Positions 17,788-25,858 of a stretch of DNA of 64,000 bases are shown piece by piece (the first letter of the stretch is position 1; every line of letters begins with the position of its first letter). The stretch lies in contig PWEK01000061.1 in the NCBI GenBank assembly GCA_003553445.1, positions 1 through 64,000 of the forward strand. The letters are read 5' to 3'. A model generated the notes under the pieces. It saw only the letters and a list, made by a program, of their open reading frames with translations, was not told the origin of the DNA and searched no databases. This DNA comes from Elusimicrobiota bacterium (GTDB lineage Bacteria; CG03; SLGR01). The position numbers and the translations under genes are program-made.

Positions 17788-19137
17788 CTACTCCTTCAGA
17801 TACTCCATTACTTCTTCCAGCCTTTCCCTGCGGGAGGCCTTTATTACCGCAATGGAGTCTTCATCGTTAATTTTCTTTATAATTGACGCCGCTTCCCTAT
17901 TATTATCATATTCAAACATTCTTTTTTCAGGGAAGCCCTTCTTGGCGGCTCCGCTTAAAAGCGAACTTGAGTATTTCCCGCCAGCAAGAATATATTTTAT
18001 GTTTTTTAGCCCCGCAAGAAATGCCCCTGCATCCCGGTGCATTTTATGGGAATATCTCCCTAACTCTCTCATCTGACCCAACACAGCGATTATATTTTTT
18101 TCCGGGCATATTTTCAACAAATCGCTGAAAACCTTTTTCACTGCAGAGGGATTGGAATTATAGGTGTCATCTATAATATCTATACCTCCCACCCGTTTAA
18201 ATTCAAATCTATGGGGGGGAGGCTGAAAACCCCCTATTCTTTCTGCTGAATAATCAAGATTCAACCCGGCTGATAATGCCGATGCTGAAGCCGCAGCCGC
18301 ATTATATACATTAAAGAGCCCCGGAATTTTCAGCCTGAAATTTATACCGTTTATTGAAAATAAGGTTTCTGATATCATCTGATCTTTAATTTCTATCCTC
18401 AAATCCGCCCCCTTACTGAAACCAAAACCGATTCTATTTAAATGACGGTACTCTGCAGCCTTACCGCGTACAATTTCCTGGTCATAATTATAAACCAGAT
18501 CAGCTTTCGCCTCCAGATAATCCGCAAGCTCAAATTTTGTATTTAAGATATTATCCACGGTCTCAAACTCTCCAATATGAGCCTCGGTTACTGAAGTAAT
18601 AACCCCGGTATGCGGTCTGGCGATCCCGCACAAGTATTTAATTTCGCCCCTGTGATTTGCCCCCATCTCAAAAACGCCTGCCTGCGTATCTTCGCTCATT
18701 TCAAGCACCGACAGAGGCAGGCCAATTTGATTGTTAAAGCTGCGTTTTGTAGATGAGGCTTTCATCTTCCCCTTAATTATCTGCGCAGCCATCCTGCTTA
18801 CAGTGGTCTTTCCGTTTGACCCGGTAACTCCGATTATTATTTCCGGAGAAAGCGTATTTCTATAATTCTGTGCAAGGCTGACCAACCCCTTCACAGACGA
18901 TTCCACCTGAATATCGCAGCCCCTTTTTTCTCCCGCAGTATACCCCCCCTTTTTTTTCACCTCATCAATAAAAAAATGCCCGTCCGTTCTTTTTCCCTTA
19001 ATGCAGAAAAAAAGAGAGTTTTTCTGCGCTTCTCTGGAATCAATTACAACGTTATTTACTGTTTTATTTTCATTTAAGCTGGCTTTCAGCTCGCCTCCGG
19101 CCCATAGGGAAGCCTGTTTCAAGGAAACACTCTTCAT
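17788..19137 (-). CDS. murF: UDP-N-acetylmuramoyl-tripeptide--D-alanyl-D-alanine ligase
   Basis: Adds the D-Ala-D-Ala dipeptide made by Ddl to the muramyl tripeptide. 449 residues. The N-terminal domain has VIDSREAQKNSLFFCIKG, the P-loop is GVTGSNGKTTV near 103, EMGANHRGEI near 158, and DDTYNSNPSAV near 316 is the MurF-type ATP-binding motif. The start ATG 19137 overlaps the murE stop as ATGA. It lies in normal dcw order between murE and mraY. Confidence 0.98.
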   Translation of the reverse strand: MKSVSLKQASLWAGGELKASLNENKTVNNVVIDSREAQKNSLFFCIKGKRTDGHFFIDEVKKKGGYTAGEKRGCDIQVESSVKGLVSLAQNYRNTLSPEIIIGVTGSNGKTTVSRMAAQIIKGKMKASSTKRSFNNQIGLPLSVLEMSEDTQAGVFEMGANHRGEIKYLCGIARPHTGVITSVTEAHIGEFETVDNILNTKFELADYLEAKADLVYNYDQEIVRGKAAEYRHLNRIGFGFSKGADLRIEIKDQMISETLFSINGINFRLKIPGLFNVYNAAAASASALSAGLNLDYSAERIGGFQPPPHRFEFKRVGGIDIIDDTYNSNPSAVKKVFSDLLKICPEKNIIAVLGQMRELGRYSHKMHRDAGAFLAGLKNIKYILAGGKYSSSLLSGAAKKGFPEKRMFEYDNNREAASIIKKINDEDSIAVIKASRRERLEEVMEYLKE

Positions 19138-20594
19138 TTCTTTAAATATTTTTCTGCTGTTGCCATATCCGAAAAAGGTATCTCTCTATCCCCTATCACC
19201 TGATAATTTTCGTCTCCCTTACCCGCTATAAGAACAACGTCGCCTTTATCCGCTATCTGAAGCGAATGCCCTATCGCTTCCTCCCTGTCTGATATAACAG
19301 AATACTCTGTGGCAGTATCTCTGAGCCCCACTTCTATATCCAGAAGTATCCCCATCGGGTCTTCACCGCGCGGATTGTCGGAAGTTAGACACACATAATC
19401 CGCCAGAAGCCCCGCAATTTTACCCATCAATGGCCTTTTCGTACGGTCCCGCTCTCCGCCGCATCCGAAAACACATACAATCCTGCCTCGGCAAACATCC
19501 CTTAATGTTAGAAGAACATTTTCAAGAGCATCAGGAGTATGCGCGTAATCTACAATCACGGTCCTTCCGCTCTCTTTTCCTTTCTTTACATGCTCCATCC
19601 TCCCCGGAATCGGAGAGGCGCCGGAAACAACTCCACAAACGCTGCTCATATCATAACCTCCTTCTACTGCCCATGCAAGAGCTGCAAGGCAGTTATATAT
19701 ATTAAATCTTCCTATCAGCTTAACATCCAACTTCCTTTTTTCTTTCGGAGACCTGAATATAAATCTGCTTTTTCTCACAGTCATTGACTTAATATCAGCG
19801 TTATAATCAGCCTCCTCCTTCACTGCATAAGAAGCAGTTATTTCCCCCTTTTTCTCCTTTATTCTCCTTCCATACCCATCATCCACATTTACAAGGGCCT
19901 TTCCCCGGTCCTTAGTTTTGATTTTTGAAAAAATCTTCAGCTTTGCCCTGAAATAATTTTCCATTGTTTTGTGAAAGTCCAGATGATCCTGGGTCAAGTT
20001 CGTAAAGACAACACTCTCAAAATTAATGTCCTCAACCCTGCCAAGTTCCAGAGCATGCGACGAAACCTCCATTACCACAGTTTCAATTCCGTTATCAACC
20101 ATATCCGAAAGCAGCCATTGAAGCTCATGAGCCTGCGGAGTTGTCATTGAAAACTTACCCTTTTTATCTGCGTATAAATATCCGGAGGTTCCAATTAATC
20201 CACTCTTTCCTTTCAGCTCCATTATCTGTTTTATAAGCCCGGCAACAGTGCTTTTTCCGTTTGTTCCGGTTACCCCCGTAATTTTTAGTTTTTCAGCCGG
20301 GAATCCGTAAAAAAAGGATGACCATTTAGAGAGCGCAAGAAGCGGCTTGCGCATAACTATCTGAGGAGCAGAAATCTCTTCTTTTAATCTCTCCTGAACG
20401 ACCACAGCCGAAGCGTTTCTAGAAACTGCTTCTTTTATAAAAGCCCTGCCGTCACTTTTCTCTCCTTTCATTGCAAAGAAAACATCCCCCCCGGAGACCT
20501 TTTTTGAATGAGTGGCGAAACCGCTCACATCAACATCCCTGCCGGTGTAAAACTCATCCGGCGGAAAATAGTCTATCAATTTTGAGAGCTTCAC
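19134..20594 (-). CDS. murE: UDP-N-acetylmuramoyl-tripeptide synthetase (meso-DAP adding)
   Basis: Adds the third residue of the murein stem peptide. 486 residues. P-loop GVTGTNGKSTV near 110, TTPQAHELQ near 153, EVSSHALELGRV near 175, and DYAHTPDALENVL near 345. The substrate-specificity motif reads DNPRGEDP, which in the family goes with meso-diaminopimelate rather than L-lysine; this predicts DAP-type murein, as expected for a diderm. ATG 20594 overlaps the ftsI stop. Standard dcw position. Confidence 0.98.
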   Translation of the reverse strand: MKLSKLIDYFPPDEFYTGRDVDVSGFATHSKKVSGGDVFFAMKGEKSDGRAFIKEAVSRNASAVVVQERLKEEISAPQIVMRKPLLALSKWSSFFYGFPAEKLKITGVTGTNGKSTVAGLIKQIMELKGKSGLIGTSGYLYADKKGKFSMTTPQAHELQWLLSDMVDNGIETVVMEVSSHALELGRVEDINFESVVFTNLTQDHLDFHKTMENYFRAKLKIFSKIKTKDRGKALVNVDDGYGRRIKEKKGEITASYAVKEEADYNADIKSMTVRKSRFIFRSPKEKRKLDVKLIGRFNIYNCLAALAWAVEGGYDMSSVCGVVSGASPIPGRMEHVKKGKESGRTVIVDYAHTPDALENVLLTLRDVCRGRIVCVFGCGGERDRTKRPLMGKIAGLLADYVCLTSDNPRGEDPMGILLDIEVGLRDTATEYSVISDREEAIGHSLQIADKGDVVLIAGKGDENYQVIGDREIPFSDMATAEKYLKK

Positions 20595-22297
20595 TCCGCC
20601 CCCCTCTTTTGAGAAAGAACAACCCTGTCAGGAGGGATAGAAAGGTAACTCATCAATGATTTCGCCACCCTTGAAAAGACCGGGGCGGCAACATGCCCGC
20701 CCCAATGTAGTTCACCCCCCGGTTCATCAAAAATAACTAAAATTGCAACCTCCGGTTCATCAGCCGGAATGAAACCCCCGAAAAGCGCAACAAATCTGTC
20801 CTCTTCATAAGACATTTTTTCAAGGTTAAATTTCTGTGCTGTTCCGGTCTTTCCGGCCACGGAATAACCTCCAACGGCGGCCCGCTCACCTGACCCCCTC
20901 TCAACGGCCTCCCTTAATATATGCCTCAGTTTTCGGGAATTCTCCTCACTTATGACCCTTCTTATTTTCAACGGCTCCATTTCTTTAATTCTTCCCTTTT
21001 CTTCAATTGCCTGGACAATCCTGGGTTCATATAAAACCCCTCCATTCGCAACAGCCGAAATTGCTCCTATAAGCTGAATAGCCGTAACCCCAATTTCCTG
21101 TCCAAATGAAATTCTTGACAGACTTGTTCCCGACCACCTGTCAGGCTTTCTTAAAATACCCCTGGTTTCACCGGGAAGCCTTACTCCCGTAAAATTACCA
21201 AACCCGAAATCCCTGGCATACTTATATAAAAGGTTTTCTCCAAGAAGGGAACCAATTTTGGCCATCCCTATATTTGACGAATGAACCATACAGTCCATAA
21301 AACTAAGCTCATCATGCGAATTAAAATCCCTTATAGGAAACCCCCCGACATCATATGTGCCTCCTTCACAGTCAATCATTTCGTCAACATCCATCAACTT
21401 TTCCTCCAGTGCCGCCGCGGCTGGCACTATTTTGAAAGTTGACCCCGGTTCAAACACATGAGATACAACCATGTTTTTTAAATTATCGGCAGCTGTATAG
21501 CTGCCCGCATTGCTGTCATACGAAGGGCAAACCTCCATGCCCAGTATTTTTCCATTATTCACATCCTGAACAACCGCCATTGCCCACCCTGCCTCGTTCT
21601 CTTTGATTCCAGCCAGAAGTTCTCTTCTTAATATATACTGAATGTTCTTATCTATACTCAAGACTATATTACCGGGTCTTTCCTCCGTATTATCATCCCG
21701 GGCGCTGTAAATAGTTCTGCCCCTGGCATCCCTGACCTTATTCTTATTCTCTACGCGCGCTGTAAGAAGCTCATTATAGTAAAACTCTATTCCAGACAAC
21801 CCCTGATTGTCGGTACCCACACACCCTAACACATTCACCCCGATTGGAGAGAAAGGATAATACCTGTGGTTTTCCCTGAAAAGTTCTATTCCCCTGTTGG
21901 AATAAGGAAAAAGATCTTCCACTTTTTCTGGAGAAACATGCCTTGCAAGCCACGTGAAGCGGCTCCTTCCTTTTACAGCCCGCCTTACCTGCTCTTCACT
22001 CATATTAAGAGAAGACGCAGCAGCGCGTATTATATTCTGCCGATCCCCCGGATCAGATATTGGCCTGAACCCCACTGAATATGTGTGCCTGTTAAGAGCA
22101 AGCTCTTTACCGTTTCTATCTATAATAGAGCCCCTCATAATAGTATTTCTTCCAGAATTAATTGTATAATTTCTGCGCGCTACTGCGGTGAACTTTGAGT
22201 GTCTTAGAATCTGTATTGCAAACAGACGAAACCCTATACCGAATAGGCATAGAAATACAACTCCGGAAAGTAAAACAATTCTTATTTTTAATTTCAT
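20591..22297 (-). CDS. ftsI: Division-specific transpeptidase FtsI (PBP3-like)
   Basis: Class B penicillin-binding protein that cross-links septal murein. 568 residues: a short cytoplasmic tail, one transmembrane helix at about 8-28, a dimerisation/pedestal domain and the transpeptidase domain. The three active-site motifs are PGSTFK (SxxK), SSN in MVHSSNIGMAK, and AGKTGTAQKF. No PASTA repeats follow, so it is the FtsI rather than the SpoVD/PbpX type. The stop overlaps murE and the start directly abuts the ftsL stop. Confidence 0.97.
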   Translation of the reverse strand: MKLKIRIVLLSGVVFLCLFGIGFRLFAIQILRHSKFTAVARRNYTINSGRNTIMRGSIIDRNGKELALNRHTYSVGFRPISDPGDRQNIIRAAASSLNMSEEQVRRAVKGRSRFTWLARHVSPEKVEDLFPYSNRGIELFRENHRYYPFSPIGVNVLGCVGTDNQGLSGIEFYYNELLTARVENKNKVRDARGRTIYSARDDNTEERPGNIVLSIDKNIQYILRRELLAGIKENEAGWAMAVVQDVNNGKILGMEVCPSYDSNAGSYTAADNLKNMVVSHVFEPGSTFKIVPAAAALEEKLMDVDEMIDCEGGTYDVGGFPIRDFNSHDELSFMDCMVHSSNIGMAKIGSLLGENLLYKYARDFGFGNFTGVRLPGETRGILRKPDRWSGTSLSRISFGQEIGVTAIQLIGAISAVANGGVLYEPRIVQAIEEKGRIKEMEPLKIRRVISEENSRKLRHILREAVERGSGERAAVGGYSVAGKTGTAQKFNLEKMSYEEDRFVALFGGFIPADEPEVAILVIFDEPGGELHWGGHVAAPVFSRVAKSLMSYLSIPPDRVVLSQKRGAE

Positions 22298-22656
22298 CAG
22301 TTTGCCTTTGCGCTGTCGGGAGTAAACAGATTTCTCAGAGCCAGGATAAAAGCGCCGGGGATTCCTTCCCTTTCAAAATAAGGCTCCTCTTCTATTGCAA
22401 ACACCCTTAGCCTCCCTCCTTCCGGTGGAGCCATTCCATACTGCTGCCTGCTGATACGGTCGATATTTGCAAGAGAACCCCGCGTATTAACCTCTCTTAA
22501 AAGCTGCTGTCTGTCTACTTCAAGCTGCCTGCACTCTTCCTTTAGTGAGGCCAGGCGGTACCCCATCTGAAATATAGTAATCTGCTGCCAGGTAATGAAA
22601 ACCAGAAACATAAATATTACTGTAAAAACCGTTACGATATTTTTTGTTCTGCTCAT
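22297..22656 (-). CDS. ftsL: Cell division protein FtsL (predicted)
   Basis: Small bitopic protein of 119 residues. It has a short N-terminus, one transmembrane helix at about residues 7-27, and a following predicted coiled coil (ASLKEECRQLEVDRQQLLREV), the architecture of FtsL/DivIC proteins that form a complex with FtsQ. Sequence conservation in this family is poor, so the call depends mostly on topology, size and the position between rsmH and ftsI. The start and stop both touch the neighbouring genes, implying strong translational coupling. Confidence 0.85.
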   Translation of the reverse strand: MSRTKNIVTVFTVIFMFLVFITWQQITIFQMGYRLASLKEECRQLEVDRQQLLREVNTRGSLANIDRISRQQYGMAPPEGGRLRVFAIEEEPYFEREGIPGAFILALRNLFTPDSAKAN

Positions 22657-23603
22657 TAAACCTTCTCCTTTAATATCTCAAAAACCCTCATTTTTGCGCT
22701 TCTGGCCGAAGGGTTTTCTGATATTTCAGTCGCAGTTGGAGATTTTCCGGAAACCTTAACCTCTTTTATCAGGGGGCGCTTCCGGTCAGCGCCGCACCTG
22801 CAGAGAGGAAAATTCTCGGGGCATCCGCATTTTCCTGAGAGTTCGGAGAAGATGCCCTTAACAACCTTTGCTTCAAGAGAGTGGTACGTTAACAAAACAA
22901 GCCTGCCGCCTTTTTTTATAACATCGCAGCACGCCTTCATCCCCCTCCTCAGTTCCCCGAGCTCATCATTTATATATATTCTAATTGCCTGAAATGTCTT
23001 TGTCGCCGGGTGAATATTTTTTCTGCACTCAGCAGCCAAAGCGGCTATTTCAGCCAGCTCGCGGGTATACATTATGGGTTTTTCTTTTCTTTTCCTCACA
23101 ATCTCCTCTGCAACCCTCTTAGAATTCCTCTCCTGCCCAAATCTCTTAATCACTCTTAAGAGCTCTTTTTTATCTGCTCTGTTAATCCATCTGTATGCCG
23201 GCTCGCCCGAATGGGGGTCATACCTCATATCCAGGAGCTCATTCTTTAAAAAACTCATACCCCTGCCCGATTTTTCAATATGCCTTTTTGAAAAACCCAG
23301 ATCTAAAAGAACAGAAGAAACCCTGTCAATGCAGTTTTCTCTTAAGAACGGCTTTATATACGCGTATGAGCCGCTGCCTGAAATCAATCTTGTTTTTACC
23401 CCGGACAACCTTTCCTCCGCCACGGAAAGCATCTCTTTATCCCTGTCAATTAAAACAAGAACTCCACTGCCCCCCAAAACCCCGGCTATTTTTTCAGCGT
23501 GGCCGCCTTCGCCCGCCGTTCCGTCTACAACGGTATCTCCGGAATGAATCTTCATTGCCCGAATTACCTGCGAAACCATAACGGGTTTATGTGAGTATTT
23601 CAA
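22656..23603 (-). CDS. rsmH: 16S rRNA (cytosine-1402 N4) methyltransferase
   Basis: SAM-dependent methyltransferase (MraW) that modifies C1402 in 16S rRNA. 315 residues. HKPVMVSQV at the N-terminus, the SAM-binding VVDGTAGEGGHA near 25-36, SSVLLDLGFSKRHIE near 100, and RIYINDELGELRRG near 208 are all family hallmarks, and the final ENPSARSAKMRVFE segment is the typical C-terminal signature. It is the second gene of the dcw cluster, starting 16 nt after the mraZ stop. Confidence 0.98.
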   Translation of the reverse strand: MKYSHKPVMVSQVIRAMKIHSGDTVVDGTAGEGGHAEKIAGVLGGSGVLVLIDRDKEMLSVAEERLSGVKTRLISGSGSYAYIKPFLRENCIDRVSSVLLDLGFSKRHIEKSGRGMSFLKNELLDMRYDPHSGEPAYRWINRADKKELLRVIKRFGQERNSKRVAEEIVRKRKEKPIMYTRELAEIAALAAECRKNIHPATKTFQAIRIYINDELGELRRGMKACCDVIKKGGRLVLLTYHSLEAKVVKGIFSELSGKCGCPENFPLCRCGADRKRPLIKEVKVSGKSPTATEISENPSARSAKMRVFEILKEKV

Positions 23604-23619
23604 TGTGCTTTCATATCTC

Positions 23620-24051
23620 TCAAAAATCTATTTCCGTCATATTCTCTGCCAGATCCGAATAACTATCTTCACATTTCTTTGAATATTTTTCCCATTCATC
23701 CGGATTCCAGAGTTCAATGCGATTTACCATACCTATAAAAGTACATGAGGAAGTGATGCTCGAAAAGCTTATAAGCCTTTCCGGAATAAGTATCCGCCCC
23801 TGACTGTCAGTATTTATCTTTTTAGCCCTTGAAAGAAGAAACCTGGAGAAACCCCTCGCATCCTTTTTGGCCAGCGGCATACTCATAATTTTTTCGGTCA
23901 CTTTCTTCCATTCATTTTCCGGAAATAGAAAAAGACATTTTTCAAGACCGGCAGTTATTACCCAATTCTTTCCTATTCTAAATTCCGCCGGAACGAAAAC
24001 CCGTTTCTTCTTATCGACGTTGTGATTATACTCACCTATTAAATTCACCAC
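23620..24051 (-). CDS. mraZ: Transcriptional regulator MraZ
   Basis: DNA-binding regulator at the head of the dcw cluster with two AbrB-like SpoVT domains. 143 residues, normal length. Repeated family motifs are visible: GEYNHNVDKKKRVFVPAEFR in the first half and DSQGRILIPERL in the second. The start is GTG at 24051 (a second GTG follows directly), preceded by GGAGG at five-base spacing. The upstream DNA carries three ten-base AAAGTGGWGG-type repeats that also include the ribosome binding site, consistent with autoregulation known for MraZ. Confidence 0.97.
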   Translation of the reverse strand: MVNLIGEYNHNVDKKKRVFVPAEFRIGKNWVITAGLEKCLFLFPENEWKKVTEKIMSMPLAKKDARGFSRFLLSRAKKINTDSQGRILIPERLISFSSITSSCTFIGMVNRIELWNPDEWEKYSKKCEDSYSDLAENMTEIDF

Positions 24052-24074
24052 TTTCCTCCACTTTCCACCACTAA
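24045..24074 (-). promoter_or_regulatory. MraZ operator: three tandem 10-bp repeats
   Basis: On the minus strand three head-to-tail decamers read TTAGTGGTGG, AAAGTGGAGG and AAAGTGGTGA. They match the AAAGTG/GTGG type of repeats bound by MraZ in other bacteria. The third repeat contains the GTG start codon and the second contains the Shine-Dalgarno, so MraZ bound here would cover the transcription start as well as the region encoding the ribosome binding site. Repeats are seen directly; binding is inferred. Confidence 0.8.
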
Positions 24075-24075
24075 A

Positions 24076-24104
24076 TATATAACAAATAAACCCTATGGTG
24101 TCAA
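24076..24104 (-). promoter_or_regulatory. Sigma-70 promoter of the dcw cluster
   Basis: A perfect -35 TTGACA (24099-24104) is followed after exactly 17 bases by -10 TATATA (24076-24081). The predicted transcription start falls in the first MraZ repeat. It is the best promoter match on the minus strand of the window and follows an intrinsic terminator, so the dcw genes form a new transcription unit. Confidence 0.85.
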
Positions 24105-24244
24105 ACCAGTGATTCGTTATTCCAACAAAATATTTCAGAAATGCAAATTCTGGCTAAAGACTACTGACAAAAAAGTTTTGCCGGCTGGCTGAAGTTTTGA
24201 TTATTTCCATGTATGTCATTGAAAAACATTTTGCCTTAAAAGAT

Positions 24245-24265
24245 AAAAACCGGCCTTTTGACCGG
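24245..24265 (-). terminator. Intrinsic terminator downstream of the HAMP gene
   Basis: Minus-strand transcript would form CCGGUC-AAAA-GGCCGG, a six-pair stem (one G-U) with a tetraloop, followed at once by UUUUU. It lies 50 bases after the stop of the HAMP protein gene and 140 bases before the mraZ promoter. The rest of the 265-base gap (24105-24316) shows no gene or further repeat that I can recognise. Confidence 0.75.
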
Positions 24266-24316
24266 GAAAAAATCAGCTATTCGATGTGGTTTATTTTAGT
24301 TTATATGTAATGGTTT

Positions 24317-24766
24317 TTATGAAGAGGATTTATTCTTTTCTTCAAATATTTCTTTTATTTCAGGGTTTTTTATGGAAGATGTTTCCAGTTTTTCAGAAAG
24401 AATATTGATTTCTCTGGCTGTCTCTTTAAACTCGTCCCCTTTTCTTAAATTGATTTTTTCATTAAATTTACCGCTGTTAATCTCTTTTAATGTTTTCTCA
24501 AGTCTAAAAACAGGCCCTACTATCTTGCCGGAGAGGAAGATTCCGGCCAGGAATGCAAATCCAAGAATTACTACCATCCTGCTGAGATAATTACTCCAAC
24601 TTATTTCTTCAAGAATATTTACCATCTCAAATCTGCGGGACAGTTCATAGTATAATAAGGAAATTGAAGCCACAGCAGCAATCAATACAAATATTAAAAT
24701 TGTCAGAGCGTATTTAAACTGATATTTCTTTCTGCTTAAGTATTTTTTTCTTTTATAATCTTCCAT
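24317..24766 (-). CDS. HAMP-domain membrane protein, unknown function
   Basis: A 149-residue protein if begun at ATG 24766. It has a basic start, a first transmembrane segment (YALTILIFVLIAAVASISLLYY), a short loop with little room for a sensor domain, a second transmembrane segment (MVVILGFAFLAGIFL), then a HAMP-like stretch (GPVFRLEKTLKEINSGKFNEKINLRKGDEFKE, read in parts) and a short tail. There is no kinase, cyclase or methyl-accepting domain, so it could be an orphan signalling adaptor. The ORF track's longer start at 24820 lies inside the RNase P RNA, which makes that start unlikely. No Shine-Dalgarno precedes 24766, so the exact start is open. I cannot name a function. Confidence 0.75.
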   Translation of the reverse strand: MEDYKRKKYLSRKKYQFKYALTILIFVLIAAVASISLLYYELSRRFEMVNILEEISWSNYLSRMVVILGFAFLAGIFLSGKIVGPVFRLEKTLKEINSGKFNEKINLRKGDEFKETAREINILSEKLETSSIKNPEIKEIFEEKNKSSS

Positions 24767-24779
24767 TTTAAAAAAATAA

Positions 24780-25019
24780 TTCAGGCGGCTCAGTAAGCCG
24801 GATTCTGTTTTAACGGTCATTTATCTTTGCGGCCTACCCGGGCCTTTTAAACTGCGAGCAACAGCATAAGGCCCCTATTTGACCTTGCTTCAGGCGGGGT
24901 TTAGCCTTTTCACTACAGCTTACCTGTACCTTGTTTCTGTGCCACTTTCCCGCCATGCTCTATGAAGTCCGGACTTTCCTCTTCCTTTACCGGGAAGCGA
25001 CCGATCATCGCCGCCTGAA
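24780..25019 (-). ncRNA. rnpB: RNase P RNA, type A, strongly reduced
   Basis: Catalytic RNA of RNase P, which removes 5' leaders from tRNA precursors. The universally conserved cores are present: GAGGAAAGUCCGGAC at the 5' side of P4, AGCAAGGUCAAAUAGG, GGGUAGGCC and ACAGAAUCCGGCUUAC at the 3' side. P1 is a perfect 10-bp helix (UUCAGGCGGC with GCCGCCUGAA), which fixes the ends. P4 pairing CCGGA/UCCGG shows a compensatory change relative to E. coli. The RNA is only about 240 nt: P3 is a small hairpin, P7 (GGCGGG/CCCGCC) is followed directly by the P10/11 region with no P8/P9 hairpins, P12-P14 are minimal or absent, and no P18 hairpin is seen. It begins ten bases after the zinc-ribbon gene stop and so may be co-transcribed. 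Confidence 0.93.
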
Positions 25020-25028
25020 ATCCGTTTT

Positions 25029-25733
25029 TTAATCTTCCATATAAAGGTATCTGCTGCAGCCGTCACAACGCACCATCTTCTCCTCCTGTATAACCTCATT
25101 AATGGTTTGAGGTCTAAGATGTATGTGGCACCCGCTGCAGCTTGTGCCATCGGCTTTTGCAACAGCTATACCCTTTCTAACTTCGCGAAGTTTTTTATAT
25201 TCTTTTATGAGCTCAGGATCTATGCTTTCTTCCAAGGGCCTTATTTTTTCTTTCACTTCACTAAGGTTTCTTTTCATCTTTTCAATATCCCCCCTGTAAG
25301 ATTCCTTCTTTTTTTCTATGTTTTCCTTTTCGCTGTCAAGAAGCTTTTTTTCTTCTTCTATCTTTTCTTCTGTATTGTCAATCTCTTCATAAATCTCAAT
25401 TATCTCACTCTCAACCCTGTCGATTTTATTTTCAACCGATTTAATCTCTTTCTGCATGGATTTATATGCCTCGTTGCTTTTTAGTGTATTGAGTTTCTCT
25501 TTATTCTTTTTTACAGTTTCTTCATTTTTCTGCAATTCAATTTCTTTTTCCTTAAGTTTAACTTTAATGTTCTTTAACGCTTCCTTAAAATCTTCTATAT
25601 TCTTTTTAAATTTTTTCTTTTTATTATCTTCTTCTTCTATGAGCTGGGGAAGCTCACATAGCCTGTCCTTTATGTCGTCTTTTATGTTGTCTAACTTTTG
25701 AAGTTCAAGCAGTTTTTTTATTTCTTCTTTCAT
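25029..25733 (-). CDS. Coiled-coil protein with C4 zinc ribbon (COG1579 family)
   Basis: 234-residue protein made of a long, highly charged coiled coil (about residues 20-180, rich in K and E) and a C-terminal C4-type zinc ribbon with CSGC near residue 199 and CDGC near 223. This is the architecture of the DUF164/CT398-type family, thought to bind nucleic acid or act in protein complexes; the biochemical role is not settled. Members often lie near Nif3-like genes, and here a Nif3-like gene lies a few genes upstream. It is located between tRNA-Val and rnpB. Confidence 0.87.
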   Translation of the reverse strand: MKEEIKKLLELQKLDNIKDDIKDRLCELPQLIEEEDNKKKKFKKNIEDFKEALKNIKVKLKEKEIELQKNEETVKKNKEKLNTLKSNEAYKSMQKEIKSVENKIDRVESEIIEIYEEIDNTEEKIEEEKKLLDSEKENIEKKKESYRGDIEKMKRNLSEVKEKIRPLEESIDPELIKEYKKLREVRKGIAVAKADGTSCSGCHIHLRPQTINEVIQEEKMVRCDGCSRYLYMED

Positions 25734-25745
25734 TTTTCCTTTTCA

Positions 25746-25822
25746 TGGTGGGCAATGCAGGACTTGAACCTGCGCCCTTTCGGATGTGAACCGAACGCTC
25801 TTGCCAGCTGAGCTAATTGCCC
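25746..25822 (-). tRNA. tRNA-Val (anticodon CAC)
   Basis: Cloverleaf with a perfect 7-bp acceptor stem GGGCAAT/ATTGCCC, D-arm TAGCTCAG, anticodon stem TTCGG/CCGAA with loop TTCACAT giving anticodon CAC (valine, codon GUG), and T-arm GCAGGTTCAAGTCCTGC. The 3' CCA is encoded in the DNA. It lies 36 bases downstream of tRNA-Ile2, likely on one transcript. Confidence 0.96.
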
Positions 25823-25858
25823 CAGATTTCCTCTTCTTACGGTTTTTAGCATTTTTGT

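Noticed and set aside
24920-25162. 80-residue minus-strand ORF over the rnpB region
   Set aside because: It runs through the conserved RNase P RNA core and the end of the zinc-ribbon gene in another frame.
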